NCBI GenBank assembly: GCA_027382625.1
Contig: JAJKFJ010023314.1
Location: forward strand, 1 to 64,000
From: Tetmemena sp. SeJ-2015
Lineage: Eukaryota; Ciliophora; Spirotrichea; Sporadotrichida; Oxytrichidae
DNA: 64,000 bases
Reading direction: 5' to 3'
A model generated the notes under the pieces. The model was not told the origin of the DNA. It did no database searches and was given only the letters and a program-made list of their open reading frames with translations. The position numbers and the translations under genes were made by a program. The number at the start of each line of letters is the position of its first letter. Within the stretch, counting starts at the first letter, position 1. Of the stretch, positions 41,221-50,771 are shown one piece after another.

Positions 41221-41612
41221 GTAGATACTTAAATCAATCCAAAACGAACGTACGTACTAATTTCATTTGTTAAAATATGACATTGATCTTTGCCCTTGTA
41301 TAGGATCGAAGTGAAGTTTATAAAGCATGTCGCAAATTTTACATACATAAATTACTAGCTTTTAATTTCACTCTACACATCACAAAATTCATCATTTTTC
41401 TCTATGAAAATTCGTTAATTTCATATCGAGATCAGATCACCGCCATTACAATTTCTCTGCAATTTGGTCTATTTTTCGAGTACATATTCTAATTTCAGTG
41501 TCGTTTAATTGCACCTTGCACACCCCATTTTGAATTCAATGGCATATAGTGAAGCTCTCAAAAAGCACAAGCGTTCGTTTAGCAACAATCCAATAATTAG
41601 TCAGGAGACAAA
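41221..41612. other. Divergent regulatory region, porin | GDSL hydrolase
   Basis: About 390 AT-rich bases with no gene. Both flanking genes are strongly expressed types, so promoters for each are expected, but I cannot assign them firmly. Confidence 0.35.
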
Positions 41613-42850
41613 ATGCGTCATTTAAAATATTCACTCACTCTTATAGCTGCGGCAGTTCTCGCTGGATGCGGTGGCAGCGGCGGTAGCGGCGCAACTGATC
41701 CTGCACCAAAAATCAAATTCACTTCACAAGTCACATTTGGCGATAGCCTCAGTGATGTTGGCACTTATAAAGTTGGTACAGTGGCAGCATTGGGCGGTGG
41801 TAAATACACAATTAATAGTGCTACAGCCAAAAACTGGACAGAAATCGTCGCAGCTGATCTCGGCTTGCCAGCGCCGTGTGCAGCGCAAACAGGCTTAGAA
41901 GGTCTCGCATCGCAAGGCTTTAATGTGCCAGTAAAAAATAACGCTGGTTGTACAGGCTATGCACAAGGCGGTGCTCGCGTTACGAATCCGGTTGGGCCTG
42001 GTAACAAGTTATTAGGTGGAAACAATGCCGTTTTGGGGCAAATGACTGTACCTGTTGTAAAACAAATCCAAAATCATTTAGATGCGAATGGCGGTAAGTT
42101 TTCAGGAACAGAAGTCGTCTTCGTCAGCGGTGGCCCTAACGACGGCTTTATCCAAGCTAGCACCTTATCTGCGGCGGCGACAGCAGCGGCAACAGCCGCA
42201 GTGACAGCCGCTGTACCTGGCCAAATTCAAAAAGATATCGCAAGTGGCGTATGTAAGCCAACAGATGCGCAAGCAAGTAACTGTATCGCGGCAGCAGTCG
42301 CAACCTTAACGCCAACAGTGGGTGCAGCCGCTGGTGCCGCATACGCAAAAGCCAATGCGCAAACTTACGTCGACGCGATGGGTACAGCGGGCACTGAGCT
42401 GGCTAGCTATGTCAACAATATGATTCTGGCAAAAGGCGCGAAATATGTCGTCGTGGTCAACATGCCAGATTTGAGCAAGACTCCAGATGCATTGAAACAA
42501 TCTGCGGATACGCAAACTTTGCTGAATGGTATGACAGTCACATTCAATGCGCGCTTGTTAGCTGGTTTGGCTGGCAATGACAATGTCTTGTTTATTGATT
42601 TTTCACGCGTTTCCGTGATCACGCTGCCAATCCAAGTGCATACGGAATCAGCAATGTAACGACACCCGCTTGCGATTTGACACCAGCAAAAAATCCTTTG
42701 GGCTCTTCCTTGGTTTGCAGTGTTAATAACTTGATCGCTGGCGATACAAGCAAATACTACTTTGCAGACAATGTACATCCAACTCCACTTGGAAAATCTC
42801 TATTCGCAAGCTATATTTCAGAAGAATTAGCAAAGCGCAAATGGAAATAA
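41613..42850 (+). CDS. GDSL/SGNH-family esterase lipoprotein, frameshifted
   Basis: About 410 residues. A lipobox (LAAAVLAGC, Cys about 19) and a Gly/Ser linker precede an SGNH hydrolase domain: block I FGDSLSD (nucleophile Ser), a block III-like GGPND, and block V DNVHPTPLG with the catalytic Asp and His. Block V lies in the next frame; a missing T in the run near 42600 joins LFIDFF to TRFRDHAANP and carries the gene to the stop at 42848-42850. An Ala-rich helical insertion (about 190-250) is unusual. It probably hydrolyses lipid or carbohydrate esters at the cell surface. CAGGAGAC is a good ribosome site. Confidence 0.88.
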
Positions 42851-42880
42851 TCACGAGCTAAAGTTATTTGCATTAACAAA

Positions 42881-42907
42881 AAACGGGAAGTTTACTTCCC
42901 GTTTTTT
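42881..42907. terminator. Terminator after the GDSL hydrolase
   Basis: AAACGGGAAG-TTTA-CTTCCCGTTT followed by a T-run; it also closes the bufferin operon from the other side. Confidence 0.88.
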
Positions 42908-42943
42908 ATGTCGATTAATTCGCTCGATGACGACCAAGAGCCA

Positions 42944-43414
42944 TCAAAAATTTCGATCTTGATTTACCTGCCTTAACCAATGATCAACGCTCCATTTACC
43001 CGCGCCAAATGCAATGACAATCAACAATAACACAGCCCAATAAAAATGATCATTGAGCCCGGCGGGACACTCTAGTTCCCATAGAATTGGATAAGAAACG
43101 ACCGCCATTAAATTAACGAATAAAAGTGCAAGAGCAGACAAACTTGAGAGCAAACCAAGAATAAGTAAAATCGAAAAAAGTAATTCAGCGCCGGTTCCTA
43201 AATACGCAGCCAATTCAGGCGACAAAAATGGCACATGGTATTCATCTTGAAAAAGTGAGATTGTCGATGGCCAGTCACGCAGCTTATTCAATGCCGCTTT
43301 CAAAAACTGCCACGCAATAAATCCGCGCAGTACAAAACCAATTATGTCGCTAGCATATCGATGCAGCAAGGCATCGCAGCGCATCGCCAGTCGATGCAAA
43401 TTAAGAATGTGATT
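42944..43414 (-). CDS. DoxX family membrane protein of the bufferin operon
   Basis: 156 residues with four membrane spans. DoxX features include FVLRGFIAWQFLKAALNKL and LGTGAELLFSILLILG. In bufferin operons a DoxX protein is the usual last gene and is thought to aid membrane or redox steps. The start at 43414 (MNHILNL) is preferred over 43432. It lies about 100 bases downstream of the DUF2063 gene, on the same strand. Confidence 0.82.
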   Translation of the reverse strand, partial: NHILNLHRLAMRCDALLHRYASDIIGFVLRGFIAWQFLKAALNKLRDWPSTISLFQDEYHVPFLSPELAAYLGTGAELLFSILLILGLLSSLSALALLFVNLMAVVSYPILWELECPAGLNDHFYWAVLLLIVIAFGAGKWSVDHWLRQVNQDRNF

Positions 43415-43517
43415 CATAGAAGTCCAAAACAATCAAATGAGATTGCGTTAGTCGAATTGGAACTATGTGTTCTTACATACTACTTACGTGTTGCTTACAT
43501 TTTGCTTCTATTTAAAT

Positions 43518-44297
43518 TTAATGAAAGCTACTGAACGCGCCAGCGCTAAACCACTTCGATAAAGCTGTCGCAATATCAAATTCTGCATCTATCACCAATG
43601 CAGCATCCAATGCAGTTTCGAGCATACTGCCTTGATTTAAACTAGATAGTGCAAGAAATTCTGCATGGGTCAATGCAAGCACTTCGACTTTCCATTCTAC
43701 TCGACTGACTAAGGCAAAACTTGCTTGCTCCATGGTGATTTGAAATTGCATTTCCGACGCATCAATTGACGCATCCATATGTGCTAGGTAAATCTGAACG
43801 GCAGCATCATTGGCATGAAATAAGCTAGCAGCAGGATGAAAACGCAAACCAAATTCACTTGCACTTTGCCCACAGGCATTCAAAAAATTGACCAAGCTGA
43901 GAATCTCGGAGTCGGCGCAGTAATAAGCTTGATGCACTAGCCATTCCAATTGCGCAACTGGCGAAAAATAAGGGAATGCCTTAACACTAGGTTCATGCTC
44001 TAAAAATTTGGGAAAATGTTGACCAAACTGATTCAAATCGCCTGCTAAAGATGGGAATTGCTGGCCATACAGGATCGCCAGCTGATCAAAAAAATGACTC
44101 CCCACCAATCTATCTATCACTGGATAAGCATTGCGCAGGGAATTACTCCAAATCGCTTGTAAGTTTCCACGATAAATACGAATTCGCTCTGTCAACAACT
44201 CGACATCACCAGCAAATAAAGTCGATGGTACATCAAGCTGTTCAGCCAATAACATGGCTGCGAAACGCGTTTGTGTGGACTCTAAAAAATTACTCAT
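43518..44297 (-). CDS. bufC: DUF2063 / HvfC-BufC family RiPP maturation partner
   Basis: 259 residues. The N-terminal DUF2063 domain (about 1-100) has [37 protein letters not shown] and FFDQLAILY, the BufC/HvfC signature. It binds the precursor leader and the DUF692 oxidase and is needed for modification. The C-terminal part is the less conserved HvfC tail. Its start (MSNFLES) overlaps the end of the DUF692 gene by 8 bases, showing tight coupling; the longer frame to 44345 lies inside bufB. Confidence 0.88.
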   Translation of the reverse strand: MSNFLESTQTRFAAMLLAEQLDVPSTLFAGDVELLTERIRIYRGNLQAIWSNSLRNAYPVIDRLVGSHFFDQLAILYGQQFPSLAGDLNQFGQHFPKFLEHEPSVKAFPYFSPVAQLEWLVHQAYYCADSEILSLVNFLNACGQSASEFGLRFHPAASLFHANDAAVQIYLAHMDASIDASEMQFQITMEQASFALVSRVEWKVEVLALTHAEFLALSSLNQGSMLETALDAALVIDAEFDIATALSKWFSAGAFSSFH

Positions 44298-45129
44298 GTG
44301 ACACGCAAACAGGCTCGCGGAAAGAATCAATTTTATTCGCCTCATTCAACAGAACGGACAAGCTAGGTATTTGCGTATCCCACTCTACCAGTGTTGGGAT
44401 ACTTGAGCTAAGACTCGAGCATAGCTCTCGATACAAATCCCAAACTGGCTCAGCGACGCAACTACCATGATCATCAATCACGCTGTGTGATAATTTTGTA
44501 TGCCCCGCCAAATGAACTTCACCAATAATATTTTCCGGCAGTTTCGCGAACGTAGCAATTGCTTGTCGCGCATCTTCTTGATGATTACATTGATTGACAT
44601 AAAGATTGTTCACGTCCAACAAAATCCCACATCCGGTGCGCTGACTCAAGGCGATCAAAAATTCAGACTCAGGCATTGCATCGTCGACATATCGTAAATA
44701 GGTAGAAACGTTTTCTACCAATATTTGACGCTGCAAAAAGTTCTGCATATAGTCAATCCGTTCACTCACTAAATTCAAAGCTTGCTCTGATAGCGTGAGT
44801 GGAAGCAAATCGTTCAAATGTCTGCCTGCAATACTCCCCCAGCACAAATGTTCTGACACTAAGGCTGGCTGCACTCGATTTACTAAATTTTTTAGCTTTT
44901 TTAAGTGGGTTTCGTGTGCTCCATGCACAGAGCCCAAGCCCAATCCAACCCCGTGTAAACTGATCGGATAACGTTGCGCCAACTGATCTAACACAAATAA
45001 ATCAAAGCCACCCTCACCAAAATAATTTTCCGAGTGAACTTCCAACCAATCGATATTTACGGTAGAACGTAAAAACTCTCGATAATGTGGCGTTCGCAAG
45101 CCTACACCGTTACCAAATAGCTGCGTCAT
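44290..45129 (-). CDS. bufB: DUF692 multinuclear non-haem iron oxidase (MNIO)
   Basis: 279 residues, TIM-barrel MNIO enzyme. Recognisable parts are [46 protein letters not shown], the ligand-rich [14 protein letters not shown] and GEVHLAGHT, and an acidic end [10 protein letters not shown]. MNIOs use a mixed-valence iron pair to convert Cys residues of RiPP precursors into oxazolone/thioamide or thiooxazole groups. With bufA upstream and bufC downstream, it modifies the bufferin precursor at 45159-45431. Confidence 0.92.
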   Translation of the reverse strand: MTQLFGNGVGLRTPHYREFLRSTVNIDWLEVHSENYFGEGGFDLFVLDQLAQRYPISLHGVGLGLGSVHGAHETHLKKLKNLVNRVQPALVSEHLCWGSIAGRHLNDLLPLTLSEQALNLVSERIDYMQNFLQRQILVENVSTYLRYVDDAMPESEFLIALSQRTGCGILLDVNNLYVNQCNHQEDARQAIATFAKLPENIIGEVHLAGHTKLSHSVIDDHGSCVAEPVWDLYRELCSSLSSSIPTLVEWDTQIPSLSVLLNEANKIDSFREPVCVSHE

Positions 45130-45158
45130 AAGCTTGCCGCCAAAAAGATCTGAATCAA

Positions 45159-45431
45159 TTAAGACTTTGGTGCTTCTAATTTTCCGCCCATTTTTTCACA
45201 TGTCCCTGCTGGTACTTTCTTCCATTCATTTGGATCCATGTCCTTTTTAGCTTGGCCTGCACAAGAATGACTACCGCTCTTGGTCGCGCAATCATTTTGA
45301 CCAGCTTTCGCAATTCCATAACATTTTTCAGTTTTGGCTGGCGTATCCATCTTCTTTGCATCTTGTGCCACCACACCTGCAGAACCCATCAAACCCGCTA
45401 ATGCAACTGCGATCATCGCTTTATTACTCAT
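45159..45431 (-). CDS. bufA: Bufferin precursor (DUF2282 family)
   Basis: 90 residues. A cleavable signal peptide ([23 protein letters not shown]) precedes a Lys-rich core with four Cys in the DUF2282 pattern: [22 protein letters not shown] and GTCEKMGG. In known bufferins selected Cys are converted by the MNIO to thiooxazoles that chelate copper and protect the cell. The start at 45431 is preferred over 45443. Gene order bufA-bufB-bufC-doxX on one strand is complete. Confidence 0.92.
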   Translation of the reverse strand: MSNKAMIAVALAGLMGSAGVVAQDAKKMDTPAKTEKCYGIAKAGQNDCATKSGSHSCAGQAKKDMDPNEWKKVPAGTCEKMGGKLEAPKS

Positions 45432-45671
45432 TATCTTCTCCAATCACTTCATTAAAGTTAAAACTAAATTCAGCTCGTCTCAAATTATTTAAGACAAGCA
45501 ACTCAACTACCAACAGTAGTCGTTTGAAACTATGTATCCTTACACACAGGTATATAAATTTCTGCGCATTTTGATTCTGCCTCGTTTCAAATGATGAGTA
45601 AAGAGTAAAGGACCGACCTGAAAATAGTGTATCCTGCCAATTTTTATTGGCTGAATTCAGATCGGAACATC

Positions 45672-45890
45672 ATGCAAGAAATTTCCTTCGCCGTGAATGG
45701 CGAATATGTCGAGTTAAATCAATTACTCAAGTTGGTAGGTTTGTGTGACAGTGGGGGCGCTGGCAAAGTCATCGTTGCCAGCGGAGACGTTACAGTCGAT
45801 GGAAAACAAGAGTTAAGGAAGACAGCAAAAATCCGTCCGGGACAAGAAGTATGTCTAGGCGATATCAAAATTCGTGTTACAGCCGAATGA
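45672..45890 (+). CDS. Small S4-domain RNA-binding protein (YbcJ-like)
   Basis: 72 residues from MQEISFAVNG; the frame is open to 45627. It is essentially one S4 fold: VELNQLLKLVGLCDSGGAGKVIVASGDVTVDGKQE is the RNA-binding helix-turn and loop, ending in a beta strand CLGDIKIRVTAE. Such proteins bind structured RNA; the target is unknown. It lies divergently from the bufferin operon, with about 240 bases between. Confidence 0.88.
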   Translation: MQEISFAVNGEYVELNQLLKLVGLCDSGGAGKVIVASGDVTVDGKQELRKTAKIRPGQEVCLGDIKIRVTAE

Positions 45891-45948
45891 ATCGTAGAAG
45901 TAAAAACTAACAATTTAAATTTAAACCTGTAACAAGATACTTAAGAAA

Positions 45949-46386
45949 TCAGGCAAGCTCAGCGCTTGCCTTTTCTTTATCAATAATTGCTATTTGATTC
46001 ACAATCATAAATTGCGCAAGCATATTATCCATCGTATCTACATGATGCTCGAACCACAAAGGCAATTCTTCTGCCAGGCTTTGTCCTAAATCATGTTCAC
46101 CACCAGCATAGCGACGACGCACCTCTTGCATAACCTGCAACACAGCGTCATGCTCACCTTGATGACAGCCTGCGGGTGGAAATGCAAAATCGCGCATCCA
46201 TTTATTCTCTTGTTCAAAATGTTCAATCGAATGTGCAATTAAGGCATCTAATCGATCAAGATACGGTATATCAGACTCATTCAATGACAACGCGCCACAC
46301 AGCGCAACAAACTCTTGATGTGTTTCATCCATAACATCATGATTCAAACTCAAGCGATCAGACCAAGCCCAATTTTGCTTCGACAT
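45949..46386 (-). CDS. Bacteriohemerythrin
   Basis: 145 residues, a four-helix O2-binding protein with a diiron site. The ligands are in LNHDVMDETHQEF (His, His), HSIEHFEQENKWM (His, Glu), CHQGEHD (His) and WFEHHVDTMD (His, His, Asp). Bacteriohemerythrins carry or sense oxygen and are often linked to chemotaxis or c-di-GMP. The gene is single, with about 280 bases to the next gene. Confidence 0.92.
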   Translation of the reverse strand: MSKQNWAWSDRLSLNHDVMDETHQEFVALCGALSLNESDIPYLDRLDALIAHSIEHFEQENKWMRDFAFPPAGCHQGEHDAVLQVMQEVRRRYAGGEHDLGQSLAEELPLWFEHHVDTMDNMLAQFMIVNQIAIIDKEKASAELA

Positions 46387-46554
46387 ACTTATTCCTTATT
46401 TTGTAAATCGATTCATCATAGCGATTAAATCAAATTCTTCGTATTTCGTTTTTGTAGTAGTTCCAAGTTGAGTGTCATTATCCCGCAAACAGTAAAAGCG
46501 CGCTTGAAGTAAAACAAGCCAATAACACCCTGGCCAAATCAAAAATACAAATAA

Positions 46555-46578
46555 AAACAGCGCTCGAAAGCGCTGTTT
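46555..46578 (-). terminator. Terminator of the YjfB-like gene
   Basis: AAACAGCGCT and AGCGCTGTTT with a 4-base loop that reads TTCG on the minus strand, followed there by a T-run. It lies about 90 bases after the yjfB-like stop. Confidence 0.85.
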
Positions 46579-46669
46579 AAAACTTATTTGGCATTGAAAA
46601 ACTGACCAACTAATTCGCTAAGAAACTTCTTATTCCCAGCGACTGTACTGATTCAGCTTCAAATTCAGA

Positions 46670-46873
46670 TTAAGCTGTCGTATTAATATTACGACCTAAA
46701 TTTGGTGGCAAATTGGGTACGTTTGCGTTTGAATTAGGGATAGCCTCGATCAAAGCAGTCGCACTCTCTTCACTGACATCAAGCGCTTTTTTCAACACAG
46801 CAATGCTAACTTCTTGTCGTACACCGACATCAGCGATTGTGGTTGCAGATCTTGCAATTCCGGACACGTCCAT
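46670..46873 (-). CDS. YjfB-like putative motility protein
   Basis: 67 residues. VGVRQEVSIAVLKKALDVSEESATALIEAIP is the conserved helical core of the YjfB family, and the tail is Asn/Pro-rich. The family is annotated as a putative motility protein, often near flagellar genes, but has no proven function. A ribosome site AGGAGAA lies 6 bases upstream. Confidence 0.8.
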   Translation of the reverse strand: MDVSGIARSATTIADVGVRQEVSIAVLKKALDVSEESATALIEAIPNSNANVPNLPPNLGRNINTTA

Positions 46874-47003
46874 GACAATTCTCCTTATCTACAAATGTGA
46901 TAACGGACAAAAGTACCAAATACTTTAGGTCTTTAAAAAAATATTTGCGTAAATTAAGTTGGTAAAAACTGTTTTTATATAAACCTTGCAACAGGCAAGC
47001 GTT

Positions 47004-47546
47004 TCATTGCAAAATTTTCCAGTCACATGTCAGATTTCCAGCTGACAATTCTTGCAATATCCAATCTAATATGGATTGAGGAGAATTTAAATCCAACCAC
47101 ATCAATTGTTCAGGGCAGTCGACTGGCCTAGCTAAATCAGAGGCAACGGCAATAATATGATCATCATTCGGATATATCGCAGGCTTGCCCAAAGATGGTC
47201 GATACACCTCGACTTTTTTCAAATTAGCCCACTTATAACCCTCAACGAAGGTGAGATCAGCTGATTCAAGTTGAACCAATAATTCGCCTAAACTAGGTTC
47301 TGGTGTTGATCGTAATTCTTTTACAATGGCATATCGATAGGGAGATGCCAATAACACTTGGCCGGCTCCAGCGGTACGCAATCTTGCACTATCTTTATGC
47401 ATAGGCTCCAGACTAACATCATGATGACTATGCTTGACGACGTTAATCAGTTTGCCTGACTGCGACAACTGTTTCACCAAATATTCAAGCAGGCTTGTCT
47501 TGCCACTCCCTGACCACCCTACTACACCTAAAATAGCTGCATGCAT
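47004..47546 (-). CDS. mobB: Molybdopterin-guanine dinucleotide biosynthesis protein B
   Basis: 180 residues, a P-loop GTPase that aids MobA in attaching GMP to molybdopterin. Features are [17 protein letters not shown] (Walker A), [12 protein letters not shown] (typical MobB switch), and [19 protein letters not shown] (Walker B and the KVE motif). The start MHAAILG (47546) is preferred over 47564. It lies downstream of ppc but is separated from it by a terminator. Confidence 0.93.
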   Translation of the reverse strand: MHAAILGVVGWSGSGKTSLLEYLVKQLSQSGKLINVVKHSHHDVSLEPMHKDSARLRTAGAGQVLLASPYRYAIVKELRSTPEPSLGELLVQLESADLTFVEGYKWANLKKVEVYRPSLGKPAIYPNDDHIIAVASDLARPVDCPEQLMWLDLNSPQSILDWILQELSAGNLTCDWKILQ

Positions 47547-47568
47547 GAAGAAACCCATCGACAAAAAA

Positions 47569-47598
47569 AGGGGAAAGTATACCGAAATACTTTCCCCT
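47569..47598 (-). terminator. Terminator between ppc and mobB
   Basis: AGGGGAAAGTAT (47569-47580) and ATACTTTCCCCT (47587-47598) form a perfect 12-bp stem with a 6-base loop. On the minus strand a T-run follows. It closes ppc about 60 bases after its stop. Confidence 0.9.
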
Positions 47599-47656
47599 AA
47601 ATTAATACCATGCTTATTTCAAATCAAGATTTAAAATAAATCATGCATACGCGAGC

Positions 47657-50409
47657 TTAGCCACTATTGCGCAAACCAGCCGCAATTCCATTAATTGACA
47701 AATGAATCCCACGACGCACACGCTCATCCTCATCGCCTTGACGATAGCGTTTTAAAAGTTCAACTTGTACATGATTTAAAGGCGACAAATAAGGGAAACG
47801 ATTGACGATCGACCGCTTGAGTAATGGGTTATCGGACAGCAAATCTTCGCGCCCTGAAATCTGCTTCAAAACAGCAATTGTCAAAGCATGCTCTGCTTCC
47901 AGACGCGGGAAAATGCGATTGCGTAATTCCTCATCTTTCACCAATTGCGCATAACGACTAGCAATCCCGATATCACTCTTCGCCAACACCATTTCCATGT
48001 TCGACAACACAGTCGAGAAGAACGACCAATCTTTAAACATCGCTTGCAGAGTCTGCAAACCATTGCTTGGATTCGCCGCCAAATACTGCTGCACGGCGCT
48101 GCCAAAACCAAACCAACCCGGCAACATCAAACGACATTGTGACCAACTAAATACCCAAGGAATCGCGCGTAAATCTTCAATCGCCGTCGACTTCTTACGC
48201 GAGGCTGGGCGACTGCCAATATTCAAACCAGCGATTTCAGAAATCACTGTCGATTCCCAGAAATACTGTTCAAAGCCCTCTGTCTCGTACACCATATTGC
48301 GATAGGCCTTGAAGGCGTTTTCGGATAAGGCTTCCATGGTTTTTAGAAATTCTGGTCGTGGCGCTAACTCGGTATGAGAAAGCAAACTTGCTTCCATCGT
48401 TGCCGCTGCCAAAACCTCCAAATTGCGACGCCCTACCTCGGGATTCGCATATTTTGCGGTAATGACTTCACCTTGTTCCGTCAATCGAATCTGACCTTGC
48501 ACCGCGCCTGCGGGTTGCGCCAAAATCGCTTGATAGCTTGGACCGCCGCCGCGCCCAACGGAACCACCACGACCATGGAACAAACGCAAACGCACTTGAT
48601 GTTTGGCGAAAATGTCGACCAGATCAATCTCGGCTTTATACAACTCCCAGCCAGAAGTTAAGAAGCCGCCATCTTTATTGCTATCAGAATAACCGAGCAT
48701 AACCTCTTGCGCATTATTTCGACTAGCCAACAAACGCGCATAGGCAGGAATACCGAATAAACTATCCATCGCAGGCGCACTATTTTGCAAATCGCCTATG
48801 GTTTCAAACAAAGGGATGATATTCACATCGAGACGCGCTTCGGCAGGATGCAATAAGCCAGACTCTTTCAACAATAAGGCAAGTTCCAACATATCGGAAA
48901 CGCCATCGGTTTTCGAGATAATGCAATTCGGTACTGCGCCTTTTCCATAACGCTGCTGCGCCGTGCAAGCAGCGCGGTAGATCGCCAATTCAGATTGCGT
49001 TTCTTCTGAATACGTCAAATACGGTGATGCTAATGGACGTGATGAACTGATTTCTGCCACCAAGATGTCGATACGCTGATCTTCGTTTAAAGACAAATAA
49101 TCAATGGTCGGATTTGCCGCTTTGAGCAATTCTGCCACCACACGCTCATGCACGTCAGAGTTTTGACGCAAATCGATAGGCGCGAGGTAGAAGCCAAATA
49201 CACGAACTGCGCGACGCAAATGACGCAAACGACCGCGTGTAATGCCTATCGAGCCGTTGTCAGATAATGATTGATGAATGATATCGAGATCCGCCACCAA
49301 CTCTTCTGCGCTAGCATAAGCATCAGCAACACCGCAAGGTGCGATTACTGGATCTAAGCCCAGCAAATTCTTAAAGGTGCTGGCCAAGCGCGCATACACA
49401 CCACTCACCGCCAAACGATATGGCTCATCTGCACGATGTGGCGAATGATCAGGAGAGCGTTCAGAAAGTGCGACCAATTCAGGCGACACTTTCACTAACA
49501 ATGTTGCCATCGACAATTGAGAACCCAGCGTATGTAATTCTTCCAAATAGAATTTGAATGCACGCGTGGATTGCATCGTTAAAGTTTTTTCCAAAACACT
49601 AGCGGTGACGAATGGATTACCGTCACGATCGCCACCGATCCAACTGCCTAAGCGCATGAAGCTCGGCAACTCCGTCTTTTCAAAACGCTGATCTTTACTT
49701 GCTAGCAGATCTTCCAATCCTGCATACAAATGCGGCAATTCACGTAAGAAGGTGTAGTCATAAAAACTCAAACCATTCTCAACTTCGTCGAGTACCGATA
49801 ATTTCGACATCCGCAACATGCGTGTCTGCCACAAAGTCAACACCGCACGTTGTAACGCATCTTCGTTTGCACGCGATTCTTCTGGCGTCAATTGCATACG
49901 ATCACGTTCATCCAATAAACGTGTAATCACCATTTGGCAATTCAAAATACTCTTACGCTGCACTTCAGTTGGATGTGCAGTCAGCACCGGACTGACTTCC
50001 GCTGTTTGAAAGAAATTATTTAGATTTTCCGCAGCATTCTCGCCTGCAAACAAGTCTCTATCGTATGCGCCAAACTACCGGCGACTGGTGCCGAGCCGCG
50101 ATTAATGGGCACGCGTGCGGCGATATGATGCTGATCTTCCGCCAAATTTACCAAGTGTGAAAAATAGCTGAAGGCGCGAATCAAATGCGTGGTCTGATCA
50201 TTGGTCAGCGTATCTAAAGTATTTTCCAATTCTGCACGCGCCGCGACATCGGCATCGCGACGAAAACGAATGGAGTTTTGACGTACCGTTTCAATCAGTG
50301 AAAAAACTTCCTCACCGTGTTGATTTCGCACCGTGTCACCCAAAATGCGCCCAAGGCGGCGGATGTCTTCACGGAGGCTCTGGTCTTTATCGTCAGCGAT
50401 ATCGTTCAT
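47657..50409 (-). CDS. ppc: Phosphoenolpyruvate carboxylase, frameshifted
   Basis: PEPC fixes bicarbonate onto PEP to make oxaloacetate, refilling the TCA cycle. About 917 residues, normal length. The N-terminal 125 residues (50409-50020) and the rest (from about 50053) lie in different frames; [10 protein letters not shown] joins [13 protein letters not shown] if one base is missing at about 50040. The catalytic motifs are intact: [14 protein letters not shown] (His), the glycine-rich [30 protein letters not shown], and the C-terminal end [18 protein letters not shown] (here [14 protein letters not shown]). It is an essential-type gene here, so the break is probably an error. Confidence 0.95.
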
Positions 50410-50603
50410 GATCAGCTTTAAATGGTTTTAGGTAATATGAAAAATGATTAGTTTATGCGAATTGGTACAAATAAAAAGTTAAATCATCTTAACAAAGCTT
50501 ATTGCCTCGAGGCTGGTATATCAGCTTCATTCAATATAAATCAATTGCCTTTAATACATGTTGAGGAAAATGAGCTTTTCGCGAAGAACGATTGTTAAGT
50601 TTT
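50410..50603. other. Region upstream of ppc
   Basis: About 190 bases that should carry the ppc promoter on the minus strand; no gene and no confident site. Confidence 0.3.
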
Positions 50604-50684
50604 GTAGGGAGGGGCAACCCGCGCCGCACGTAGATCGACCACGGTTAAGCTACGGTTGGGCGGCGCGGGTTGCATCCGCCCTAC
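50604..50684. repeat. REP-like GC-rich palindrome
   Basis: An 81-bp imperfect inverted repeat with arms GTAGGG...GCAACCCGCGCCGC and GCGGCGCGGGTTGC...CCCTAC. The GC-rich arms contrast with the AT-rich surroundings and match the general style of dispersed REP elements in proteobacteria. Confidence 0.7.
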
Positions 50685-50726
50685 ATGCAATACATTACGT
50701 CTAAAGACATCAATTGCTGAACCGCC

Positions 50727-50761
50727 CTCACCCTCTCCGTCTCCCGCTTGCGGATGAGGGG
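50727..50761. repeat. Fragment of a dispersed GC-rich repeat
   Basis: CCCTCACCCTCTCC ... CCGCTTGCGG ... GAGGGG has the look of the CCCTCACCCTAACCCTCTCCC family common in proteobacterial intergenic regions. Only this partial copy is visible, just after the pgi stop. Confidence 0.45.
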
Positions 50762-50771
50762 ACTATTCACC

